DNA of 64,000 nt from the NCBI GenBank assembly GCA_030248295.1, contig JASANH010000704.1:1-64000 (forward strand), in the 5' to 3' direction. The DNA comes from Mesodorylaimus sp. YZB2_4 (Eukaryota > Nematoda > Enoplea > Dorylaimida > Dorylaimidae). The translations under genes and the position numbers were made by a program. Below the pieces are notes generated by a model, which was not told the DNA's origin, did no database searches, and was given only the letters and a program-made list of their open reading frames with translations. Shown piece after piece: positions 47,377 to 57,187 of the stretch; position 1 is the first letter of the stretch, and every line of letters begins with the position of its first letter.

Positions 47377-50262
47377 ATGCTCAAGCGAAGTGGGGGCTCG
47401 CTGCAATGCGTGGTCATTAAGAAATTAGTGATGCTCTTGTTTGCATTGCCGCAAGGTAAGTATTGGCGGAAAAGCTGCTGAAAACGCTATAGAGCTTTAA
47501 GCTGCGGCTTGATCAGTATATTCTTATCCTTCAGGCACAGCAGCATCAACCACCAGTGATTGTAGTATCAGCTTCCGTGATGCTGCTCATGTCCTTGTTG
47601 GCACTGCACAAGGTGTGTTCACAGCTGACGATGTTGACCATTGCATTGATTCATGCATGAACTCACACCAACGATTCAACTTTTATTGCATGTCAGGCGT
47701 GTTTTTCTATCATGTAAGTGCTTTAGTGCCTTATATTTTGATTTTTGATAGTCTTCTGGGAAGCTCAATGGTACAGCAGGTCCTGTGCGCCCTAACTTAA
47801 ATCTTTCGCGCGCTCGACCTGTAATCTCAGAGACTCGGGTTCGATTCCCGCTCAAGGACGATTTTTTTTCATATAGGTGTTTTCCCGAAAGGGGACACAA
47901 AATTTAAATTAGGGTTTCCGTAGACGAAGGACACATTCGAAGGAGGACTAATGTAAATTTTGAAAGCGGGCATCAGTACATGTTTACCTGTTTTCCTAAC
48001 CCATAGAGCGTAATCCTGAATAAGTATTTCCCATGTACGCCCAGAAAGCTATTTGGAGCTATTTGGCTTAGGCCAGAATCAAGTAATCTCATAATCATCC
48101 GCGTGAAGCGGAACCGCTGCCCTGAAGTAGTTTCGCAGTGCCGGCAGTGGCGAGGCCTTGTCGCAAGTTTCAACCACCTCAAGGCCTCGTGGGACATGTA
48201 CAGTATGAGTTCACTGTTATTCGAGAAGGACACAGTCGAGGCAAACTTACGAGTAAACATCGTATCTTGATTCAAAATTATGAGCCGCTTACAGCAGTTG
48301 GCTGCATCTTCACGATCAGGTATCTACCCGATTGGTGCGTGCCGGACTGATCGTCAGGCCTACATATACGTACAGTAGTGTCCTGCACTGTACTGTGCGG
48401 TGGTTGATAAAAAACCATCTCGAGATATGGACTGCGTGGGCTTAGCTGTGATGCGCCATCCCGTTATCAGCCCAAGCTTTCCAGGGTGGACTAGGGATTT
48501 TATAGGTCATAGTAGAACAAGGGCCCAGGGTGCGCGTTTTAGGCAGAGCAGCACAACTGCATCCTGAACTCACAAAGTCGTCTATCGAGACCAAATTTGT
48601 ACAAGGCAAGTCCAGCTGAAAAGGTGGAATATTTTGAAGTGACCTGTTCATCACGTAAGGCACTACTCTAAACTTCGCCCAAGCTATGACAAAAGGTTTG
48701 TCTTTACAGACTTCATCCTCAAAAGGCAGGCAAGCGGAACCAGAAATCGAAATGTATTGCAATTACAGACACCCGAGTTCGGAAACTGGACAATGTGTGA
48801 TCGTCAATTATTACAGCACATGAGATTCAAATCGTGCCAGACGTTTAACCCAAACAAGTGCGAGAAGAATGAGAATGAATGTGATCCTTCAAAAGGTAAT
48901 TGATACTTACAACTAACCTATCTTTTAAGATGCCGACGCCTCACTCGGAATCTGGGTTTTGCCCAAATTCCGGCCAAGAGCTGAAATTTTTTTACTGAAC
49001 TCGACTAGAAGCCAAGAATCTCGGGTCGGGTTGACCGGGTCAGCCTAATTCAGGGATTAGCTGGCATCCGTCTTTCATGATGAGCTCATTTATGGAGATG
49101 GTAACTCCAGTTGACTACAAACTCACGTTTCCGTACAACCAACGTTTTTAAAAATTGTTGTGGGCTGGGCCCCGCATGAAAATTACCTCATGGGACTTCC
49201 AATCCGTTTTGCCTGTAGGTCAGCAGTCATGATACCGTATGATAAGCGAGACTGTGTAGCGACCAACTCTTATGGCAGATTCCCTCTGACGTGTTCGTTG
49301 GGAGCTTCCGCACGAGGGCATCCTTTGCCAGCACCATCGTCCCAGGATAATACTGGGTGAGAAGGGAGGGAGTTGTATTCGAGGACCAGTTTCCTGATTA
49401 TCTACTCGCTTGGCGTCCGCCACTTGACGGTACCCTGTGAGCCGCAGAGGTGTGCAGCGCCAAGGGCTTACTAAATCGCCGTCGAAGATTGGTTCCCTCT
49501 CTGAGACTGACTATGAGCTTACTAAACTGCCGTCCGCAACTGGACCTTCCAAAGCAATGCGAGGCCAGCGGCTCCGTTCTCTTAAGTTGGCATACTGTAC
49601 TACACTTGCACATTTGGCATGCGGACACATTGCCTGATGTGACTTGCTTTGAGTCTCAACACGTTCTGAATGCTTTCGTTTTAGAAGACGAATACGACAG
49701 AGAAGGTGGATCATCAACGGGTATCACACCACAGCCGCCTACACCCTTCGGCCCTGCTGGACCTGAAACAAATCTTGAAACCACTGAACCTGAAACCACC
49801 ATCAGTTCTATTGACGAAACCTCAAGTAGCGTGTCCGAAGTGAGGAAAAACATCAGAGGCCGCCCATCTAACGCGACCTCTTCCAGCAGTCGACCCAAAA
49901 CCACCGACTCGCATAGAGGCGACGGAGAGCATGGAACCAAAACAACAGAAAAACCACACGCACCGACCCACTCGTCGAAGCCACCTCCCAGTCCAAATGA
50001 ACATAAGAACACAAAAATCGTGTCTAACAACGGCACTGTAGAAACAGCATCCAGGAGTCGTAAGCCTGAGACAACGTCCACGAGTGGCCACGAAGTCAAA
50101 GAAGAAACGCATATGAGAACGTTCGATGGACGGACACTAAACAACGTCAAGGCTCAGAAACGAGAACAAAAGTCAAGCGACGTTCACTGGGTCAAAACCA
50201 AAGGGGGATATTATCGCAATGAAAACGTCACTACGACAACTAGAAAAACACCCAGATTATAG
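47377..50262 (+). CDS. Secreted PAN/Apple-domain protein with a mucin-like tail
   Basis: Four exons: 47377-47455, 47535-47713, 48769-48895 and 49685-50262. Sum 963 bases, 320 residues. The N-terminal hydrophobic stretch (CVVIKKLVMLLFALPQG) is a probable signal. Residues 34-128 form one PAN-like domain: SDCSISF, AHVLVGTAQGV, then CIDSCMNS, FNFYCMSGVFFY and MCDRQLL. Residues 129-320 are Thr/Ser/Pro-rich with many ETT and TTxK runs (a likely O-glycosylated tail), ending basic. PAN domains bind proteins or sugars. The exon break after FFY(H/D) and the domain match the gene at 54026-54872, so the two are paralogues. Intron 2 contains a tRNA-like relic and intron 3 an R1 copy. AATAAA lies at 50419-50424. 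An alternative exon 3 start at 48817 would also keep the frame. Confidence 0.75.
47775..47870 (+). repeat. tRNA-like relic with a B box and T run
   Basis: gactcgggttcgattcccgc has the form of a pol III B box with a T-arm, followed by aaggac and a run of eight T's like a pol III terminator. No convincing A box, D-arm or anticodon stem is found upstream, so this is more likely a SINE or tRNA remnant than a working tRNA. Confidence 0.35.
49140..49440 (-). repeat. Dispersed repeat family R1, copy 3
   Basis: The reverse complement aligns closely with 1590-1870, including tgctg.caaaggatgccctc/tgctgtcacaggatgacctc, cgcttatcat, gactgctg, aggcaaaacgg and ggcccagcccaca with the AT-rich end. It lies in intron 3 of the PAN/mucin gene. 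Confidence 0.75.
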
Positions 50263-51730
50263 TGAAGTGATTCATTTGCAGAAAGTGAACAGCACAAATC
50301 ACAGTTCGTAGTTGCTGCCTTTGATGTGCACTTTTGGCCAGCCAGGTAATGTATCTCCTTGAGTGCAACTCTAGGCTGAGCGCCCAAACAAGCTGCCCTG
50401 TGCATGCCGTACTAAATGAATAAATGCATTTCAAAATATCATGCTATCCTAGAACACCATTTTGCGGGAGAAAGTAGTTGAAAGGAAGCAAATGGTAGGG
50501 AAATATTAAAATAAAAAGCCATGTGGCGCTTGGGTGGGCACGCATTGTACTTACCGAGGAGCTCTCGGCGGAATCTTGAAGACATTTTTCATTGCTAGCA
50601 AATACAGTATGTATGAAATGAATACACAGTTAACTAGGGAGTTCCTTCTGCATTTCAAGGGTCTTTGAGAATTATTAGAAAGTAAGAGACAGATTGGATT
50701 GTTATCTTCGAGTGCAAATACACATAAGCAGTCGCACTAGCTTGGCTACTTCATGTATGCATATTTTTGCCATGACTTTGCACCTTCCTTTTGAAGAATG
50801 GGCAGTGTCCTCCTTTGACAGTGGCAGCAAGGAGGATGCCCAGAGTCCTCGGCCAGTTGTCTCCCTCTAGTCCTCTTCTAGTGACATCTCGTTTGGCTAA
50901 ATGACACTCTTGTCATTCCAGGAAAGAGTATACATAGTGGTCCATCTTCTGGCATTTGTTTCAGGCTTTTCAGGTACTAGACGACATTTCATCAGGTCAA
51001 ATACTGTAGGTCGTGACTTCAGTGATCCATAATAAATTATTCGAACGATGCCCTAGATACAATCATTCTGAGTAGGTAAGTTCTGTCCGTTGAGACCTAC
51101 ATAAATCGCCGCTAGCTGCCCTTATGACGCCGACCCGGCCTCCGCCTTCGCTAATTGGTTTGGCAATCAGCCAAGAGTGCACCAACACGACAATAGAATG
51201 CAGACAATTACCACATTCAGCTTGTTCATTTAGTGAGGCCAAGTAGCCTTTTCGCATGTTCCTATATATAATTTGAACTTCCAAGGCGTCTTCGACTCAT
51301 GGCATGTGTGACAGCTCCACTTACAATTTGCTGCCTGATCTTGCCTGATCGCTTCTTCTTCTAGTCTTGCAAGGCTGTTAGGCCGAGGCGTGTGATCAAA
51401 CTGCCCACTTTTCTTCGTTGATAGTGCTTCGCGTATTTTACAATTGTTATGAAAGTTTGAACTTTGCAGTGGCGGGGGCACTGGCGCAACAGACCTAAAA
51501 GTGCAAACTAACCGACTGCATTGTCGATATCCATTTCATCGATACTTGCTCCTATTTATTAAGAATTTACGCCCAGTTTCATCTTTCAGCTAGCTCAATA
51601 TTGTAAAATGTCCACCCTGTTCAACTGGGCATAGAAACCCTGCTGGGCATTTTTAATTGTCAGGTAGAGCAGACTCCTCTCGGGGATAGCTTTTGAGTGG
51701 CTGTTTTCTATATAATTATTATTTGATGGA
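50263..51730. other. Intergenic region before the second GPCR
   Basis: It contains the PAN-gene polyadenylation signal. Otherwise only short ORFs are present, and there is no match to the repeat families in this window. Confidence 0.45.
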
Positions 51731-52990
51731 ATGGCGATGACTTCAGCTTCTAGGGTTCACATGAAACGTTATACTAGTGTTGGTGATCAAAGAGGGGAAC
51801 GAGGTATGATCGAAATGGAATCATGTAACGACTCGGCCACTGACTGGTTCAGTCGTGCTCACCAATATTGGGAAGAATGCAGCAAAATTTGGCCATGGAC
51901 AAACATTACTCAAAAACAATGGCTTGAAGTTGCAGAAAAAATACGCTTGCCGAGTTCCATACAGTATGAAGAACAGATGTTGCATCTTGTCATCTCGCCG
52001 ATCGGATTAGTGGGATCGATTTGTAGTGTGGTGGCAGTATGGCGAAGAGCAGTGCATTTGCTCGAGTACTTCTATTTATGGATGTTACTCATAGCTGCAC
52101 TCGACCTAATTTTTAACTTTGCTGCTATCCTTTATTCTCTGTCTTACGCCGTACTATTCACCAATATCTACCAGTATAGCTATGAGGGTACGGAATTAGT
52201 AATTGTACTTTATGGGCTCATGGCGGGCACATCACTGGCCTCTGATCTCTGCGCTTTGGCACTGGCTGTTGAACGATATTTAGGTGTGTGCAAACCACTG
52301 GCTTTTTCCCAATCACCTGCTGCCAAACGTGCCAAATATGGAATCACTGCTTTTGTTATCCTCTCCCTGGGTATCACCCGCTCTGTACGCTACGGCAGAG
52401 ACTACGCACCGACTCGTCTTACATCCGACGAATCGTTGAGTCTGGGTCTGCTGGCCAACGATTCCAACGATTCTTGCTCGACTCACCAACTTTTTGACTT
52501 CACTTTCAGGGAGCAAACAGCATCTTTTTTAGCCCTGATTGCATTTACTGATGTCATATTGCCCTTTCTGCTTCTTATCCTCATGGTCTACTTTTCCACT
52601 AGGTTAGCCTTGACTATATTCCTTCGAAGTCGAAGACGCATCCACGACACTCAATCGCAGGAACATCGATCAGAAGAGATCCAACACACTGCACTTATGC
52701 TAAAACTTTTGTCAGTCTTAGTATTCCTGTTTACTTGTAATCAAGTAGGATATTGCCTGTATGCAATTGGGTTTGTCCAAATAAGGTTTCGAGGCAGGAG
52801 CGTAAATTTTGACAGCAAGATTGTAGATGTGGTCAAGTATGCTGATGCGTACGTGTATTATTTAATCGTATCCTTCATGAGTGTCCTGTTTGAATTAACA
52901 TCCAGATCACTTACTTTTTATCTTTATTGTCTTTTTAGTAAGTCCATTCGAGACGAATTTCGAAAAGTTGTTTGCTGTTTTTTGCCCTAA
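51731..52990 (+). CDS. Class A (neuropeptide-type) G-protein-coupled receptor
   Basis: An intronless ORF of 419 residues. The N-terminus is long (about 80 residues), extracellular and contains NDS and NIT sequons. Seven hydrophobic segments follow. Helix 3 ends with ERYLGVCKP, the E/DRY motif. The second outer loop holds a cysteine and further sequons (NDSNDS). The third inner loop is basic (FLRSRRRIHD) and helix 6 has LSVLVFLFTCNQ. Helix 7 departs from NPxxY (SLTFYLYCLF), then a short palmitoylatable tail contains CC. The overall layout resembles FMRFamide/myosuppressin-type peptide receptors, but the ligand cannot be assigned. A second ATG two codons downstream is also possible as the start. 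Confidence 0.82.
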   Translation: MAMTSASRVHMKRYTSVGDQRGERGMIEMESCNDSATDWFSRAHQYWEECSKIWPWTNITQKQWLEVAEKIRLPSSIQYEEQMLHLVISPIGLVGSICSVVAVWRRAVHLLEYFYLWMLLIAALDLIFNFAAILYSLSYAVLFTNIYQYSYEGTELVIVLYGLMAGTSLASDLCALALAVERYLGVCKPLAFSQSPAAKRAKYGITAFVILSLGITRSVRYGRDYAPTRLTSDESLSLGLLANDSNDSCSTHQLFDFTFREQTASFLALIAFTDVILPFLLLILMVYFSTRLALTIFLRSRRRIHDTQSQEHRSEEIQHTALMLKLLSVLVFLFTCNQVGYCLYAIGFVQIRFRGRSVNFDSKIVDVVKYADAYVYYLIVSFMSVLFELTSRSLTFYLYCLFSKSIRDEFRKVVCCFLP

Positions 52991-54025
52991 GTTTGATTTA
53001 ATGTATGTTTAAAAACGTTGATCTCAAATTCGTGTTTGAACTTCTATTCTTGCAGCTCACCCACTTTCTCCGACGTAACACACATGCCCGTGTTCTACTT
53101 TGCAAGTCCATCATGCGCATCCTGTTTCTGAGCGAACAGTGAGTGCATGTGTTCATTTCTGAGCACATCCGCAAAGATGGCAGTAAGACGAAAACTGCCG
53201 CCTACGAGAGAGGAAAGAGTGCCTGGGTGGTATTTGCCTCCGCCTCAGCTTACACTTAGCTTTATCCGTTACCATATCAGGCAAAGATATGTTCGAACAA
53301 GGAAGGCCGAGATTCTGGCCACAATGGTTGTGTATTGCATTTTTAACTCTGTCGACGAAGTTGGTAAGTCCAAGTTGAGACATGAGGTGGAGGTGACATC
53401 TGTTGAGGTAGGACACGTGGCGGTCAGAATGCAATGCAGTATGTAGGTTTAGGAGGAAAGTGACGTCCATGATGGAAGATATAACAATCGAGTGTTTTAT
53501 CTGCCATACCGTCTGCCAGTGCTTTACGGAGACGGAGAAGAGCGCCCGCTTTCAATGTCTGGGTGGGACACTGCACGTGGGTAAGCGGACCCCGCGTCCA
53601 CGGGAAATGCTTGGAAGAAGACTGCAAGTAGGCTATGAGCGCAGTAAGTACTGCAAATAACACTGTGTTGCAGTGGTTCGGCGTTGTCTGCCTGTATCAC
53701 TTAATTGTGAGCGACCGGGTTCTAGTCCATTCCCAATGATGGAGGCCGGTTTGTAAACCATAAACCTTTGCTGACCTTGTGCGTCTGGCCGTGGGTTAGG
53801 TGACTTACATGATGCAGTCAAGGTTCACTGAGAAAAGACACAGAAGCCAAACGGCTACGGAACACTGCGGACGTCTCCTGCCATTGTCCGATGAGGCAGG
53901 TGTCAGTCTAGGATTCCATCATCCATCATCCGAAGGCGCTCCAAGTAGAGACATAGAGAGAGCTGTCTTGTGGTCGATCCCACACAGGCCCACTAATAAA
54001 ATTTGATTGCTGCGGCTGTAGGCAA
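52991..54025. other. Interval before the second PAN gene
   Basis: This should contain the first exon and promoter of the PAN gene at 54026-54872, but I found no signal-peptide exon with matching phase. The last 250 bases resemble repeat R1. Confidence 0.4.
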
Positions 54026-54050
54026 ATGGGACTGAGCAGACTACAAAACT
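53800..54050 (+). repeat. Diverged R1-like copy 4
   Basis: Shares gaagccaaacg with 16262-16560 and gatt/gactgctg..gtaggcaaa with the other R1 copies. The similarity is patchy, so family membership is tentative. Confidence 0.4.
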
Positions 54051-54872
54051 TAAAAAACTCGTACAATTTGTCCGACAATGAGAGGAAACGGACTGCCTGT
54101 CGTGGAGGTGACAATAGAACATTATATTTTCAATACCGTACGCCCGTGCTTGTAGGATACACCCACACCGAAGAATTGGAACAGCCATGTTTGGATGCAA
54201 TATCATTTCGCCAACCACACCACATCCTCGTTGGGGCTGCTCAATCCATCCACACAGCAAACACTTTCAAAGGATGCGTTCACTTGTGTCGAACTTCATT
54301 AGACCATTCAGAATTCTATTGTTTGTCAGGCATGTACTTCTACGATGTAAGTATGCTAGAGACAGACTCTGAGACTTTTCTACAAAGTTTCAGCATTTGG
54401 TCCCAGCCTGACCTGAGTGCGGACATCATGGCACCCCACATCCTTTCATTCGAAGCACATTACATGTGTATATTATGTGCTTTGTAGGCCTACCTTGACA
54501 ATTGCATAATGAATTCAATCAGTCGACTCGACCGACCCGAGCTCTATCACTCTCTCCTCGAGGATCAAGTCGAATATTTCGAAATGATAGATTGCCCCAA
54601 TGCCCAAAGTAATTAATATTGAAACGCTAGCATCATTAGCTTACGCAGAGACCTTCTCTTTGCTTTCAGAATGGCGACCAAAGAAGCCGAGGCCGCGGCA
54701 AGTCAAAATGCCGCAGGCACATAAACTACCATCAATTCCTGCAATTATAAGAAACCATGGTAGTAGCAAGAAGCCAATCGGACCACCAAAAACTACGAGA
54801 GGGCAATGGAAAATAAATCCGATAGTGCAAAAAACCGCTTTGAAAAAAGTGAAAAGAAGGAAATACACATAG
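54026..54872 (+). CDS. Second PAN/Apple-domain protein, basic tail; 5' end uncertain
   Basis: Three readable exons: (54026 or 54156)-54346, 54488-54608 and 54670-54872. The PAN-like domain mirrors the gene at 47377-50262: PCLDAISF, HHILVGAAQSI, CVHLCRTS, EFYCLSGMYFYD, then CIMNSIS and IDC. Splice positions within the domain match those of its paralogue. The last exon instead encodes a very basic tail (PKKPRPRQVKMP..KKVKRRKY) unlike the mucin tail of its partner. The frame is open unspliced from an ATG at 54026, but a good acceptor (tgcttgtag) at 54155 and the lack of a signal peptide suggest that the true first exon lies upstream and is missing from this model. Confidence 0.6.
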
Positions 54873-54957
54873 TCAGTTGAGAAAAGGATAATCTCTTCCT
54901 GCTTGCATCTAGTTATGGTTCTTTGTATTTCAAAATGTACGACTACCGTTTGCGAAA

Positions 54958-55290
54958 TCCTTTGCTCCCTAGGGCTGCGTATAGGGCTGCTCAGAGGATG
55001 CCTCAAGCCGCAGGAACTACCACACGCAGTCCACGGACACCTCGTGTCGAGTATATTGGCCACTGCACCACAAGGGCCATGGAGACTCACAATTCGGGGC
55101 CCGAGCAGTCAAAGGGGTTCCGCCGGACCTAAGCCCAAAGTGCTCGCGAAGCAGATTAGTCCAGAAACTCAAGACCAGTTCTCTACCGATGACTGCAAAC
55201 CAAACTGGACACTCGAACTCGATCTTGCTCTCGGTCTCGTGCTTGCCCTGACTTAGGAGAGGCCGATCGGCTCCTCGAAGTAGTGCACTG
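54958..55290 (-). repeat. Dispersed repeat family R2, copy 2
   Basis: The inverse complement of this stretch matches 11186-11520 (see that entry). It lies between the second PAN gene and the Ly6 gene. Open frames across it are artefacts of the repeat. Confidence 0.75.
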
Positions 55291-55471
55291 AAAGGCGGAG
55301 AGACTAGTCCATGCCTATCACATTTGGATCATAAACAAAAATACACACAAAAATAGCTTGACACTCACACATAAACCACTGTATATTCATAGAAGCGGAC
55401 CACTTATAACTGGACTGTTTGTGTCTGGTGCAGTGACTCCTATCTACTGCAGCACCAACAACAGCGAGGCC

Positions 55472-56597
55472 TCACGTCCGCACTGCACCTACTAAAACAC
55501 CTATTACTATGGAAATCGTTAGCTTCGTGTCTTTGGCGGGCCTTTTTGCAGAATTGCACAGTTCATCTGAGCAAACGCAAAAGTCGGTCATTGTATCAGC
55601 CATCAAATCCAAAGGTGAGCAGTCAAATTCGTCATCCAGATCAACTGGTCGATCCCACAGTCGTTCCCAACAATCGCGTACGACGAAGGTCTCTCCTAAG
55701 GATCATACTGAATGTCATTACTCAGTACTGAAATCAGTGCACCTGGGCAGTGTGGATATGGGAGGCCCACATGGGACATTGGAATTTAAAGCGGGAGAGC
55801 TTTCCAGGAAACTAAAGACGGCTAACACATCAACCGCCGGGGCAGGGGCCTGATGTCTTTGCCAGGGTGAGTACCGGGGTCGTGGCCTAGCGGGTTAGGC
55901 GTCTGCCTCTCACGCTGGGTGCGCACTTACAGGGGAGGGGTCGACCCCGCCTCGGTACAAAATGATTGTCAAATATGTGTTCCAGCCCTCGAGTGCGCTG
56001 TATAGTGCTTGGCTATGGATAGAGTATGAAAGACATGACATGGCCCAAGATTGCTGGGTGGAAAGACCTATAGATCTGCTACTGATTCTTGACATGGACT
56101 CCATATCGCAGCGGTAGAAATACTCACCTTGGAACATGCCCTGCAACTTGACGCATACTCCAGTCTCACAAGCATATCTCGGCACATCCATAGATCTTTT
56201 TGGATCGACAATCTCGTTTTCTCTGCACGCCGGTGTCATGACTGGGATTTTGAGCTTCTTCAGTTTCAAGTACTGCATCAACGAGGCATCGTTGAACTTG
56301 ACGTACTTGGGTGGGGTCCCAGTGCATGAATAGCAAGTGATTGGTGCCGTTTCATCTGCAACAAAACATATGTATGCACGCGTTGCACTAGCCATTCTTT
56401 CAATCGCCACTAAACCAGACCATCATCGCTCCTCGACCCAGGTCATATGGCCAGGGGCCTCTGCTAATCAAGGTCCCGAGCACATCCACTTGGCACTTAC
56501 TCTGGCTGACAGGTTCCAACCGTTCAGCTGACCCCGTCCACATCACAATTTCGAGCACCAGGATGGCCAGCATTCTTACACCTGTGCAATGTTTCAT
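55472..56597 (-). CDS. Ly6/three-finger protein, probably GPI-anchored
   Basis: Three exons: 56597-56501, 56355-56128 and 55695-55472. Sum 549 bases, 182 residues. The signal peptide includes MLAILVLEIVMWTGSA. The mature protein starts with the Ly6 opening CYSCTGTP, has CETGVCVK in the middle and closes with DFCVCSDELCN, the family's final CxC..D.CN pattern. A hydrophobic C-terminus (LTISIVIGVLVGAV) fits a GPI-attachment signal. Known relatives such as Quiver/Sleepless modulate channels and receptors at the cell surface; this one's partner is unknown. An insertion between the first cysteine pair and the next (rich in Lys/Leu) makes it longer than a minimal Ly6 fold. Intron 2 contains a SINE. 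Confidence 0.82.
55874..56040 (+). repeat. tRNA-derived SINE, copy 2 (full head)
   Basis: The 5' part ggtcgtggcctagcgggtta has a pol III A box, and ggggtcgaccccgc is the B box/T-arm. The body then matches 3998-4118 (tacaaaatgattgt, agccctcgagtg, ctatggata.agtatga). It lies within intron 2 of the Ly6 gene, antisense to it. Confidence 0.75.
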
Positions 56598-57187
56598 TCT
56601 AACTACGAGTGCCTTCACACACGAAAGGCCGGACTTTCAAGTGACGCGCGTTTCTGACATTGCCTTCACCGCCCTATGCCTTATGCCCAAACATCTCCGA
56701 GTCGATGTTCCTGATTCAATTGTGGCCATTTTCGAACAAGCTTGCCCGGTTGATGATTGAATGAAGCGCTGGGTTCAACACAGCATGCAAGCATCCTTTC
56801 CGGCTCCCTGAACCCGTCATTAGAAATAAGGAACAACGATGTTCGTTCTTACGATGGCGTGGAAGTAACGAGAGGGAACACGGAGCTAGTCAGGTCTGGA
56901 GAGAAAGATAAAGCACAGACTTCTCGCCAGTTAGCCAGCGCTATTTCTAATGGTGAATGCTGAAAAGACACTACCTGCTAATGGGACACGAGGTCAATGC
57001 AAGTCGACAAAAGCGATCGCGTTGTAAGACCACTCAGTGCCCATTCCCTATGTTGTGCGGAGTGCAGCGGATGTTAGGTGCAACCGCTTGGCAACCGCTT
57101 ACAGTTTTACTTGGCACTAGCAGATTGGGCTTCAGAAACATGACTAATCCTAGACTGGGAGGAAGAATCACAGTTAGGCAGGGAAGG
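56598..57187. other. Gap between the Ly6 and glycerate kinase genes
   Basis: This is the promoter side of the Ly6 gene and the 3' flank of glycerate kinase. No motif is recognised. Confidence 0.4.

Noticed and set aside
47775..47870. A possible functional tRNA gene
   Set aside because: Only the T-arm/B box and a T run fit; no D-arm, anticodon stem or paired acceptor stem could be drawn.
54641..55090. A 149-codon minus-strand ORF
   Set aside because: It spans the antisense of the PAN gene's last exon and half of repeat R2; no coherent protein.
55509..55853. Plus-strand ORF starting MEIVSFVSL with a donor-like aaaggtgagc
   Set aside because: It is antisense to the Ly6 last exon, whose cysteine pattern and phase agree with the upstream Ly6 exons.
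55874..56040. A functional tRNA gene
   Set aside because: A and B boxes are present, but the arms do not fold into a full cloverleaf, and the downstream body is shared with another copy, which is SINE-like.
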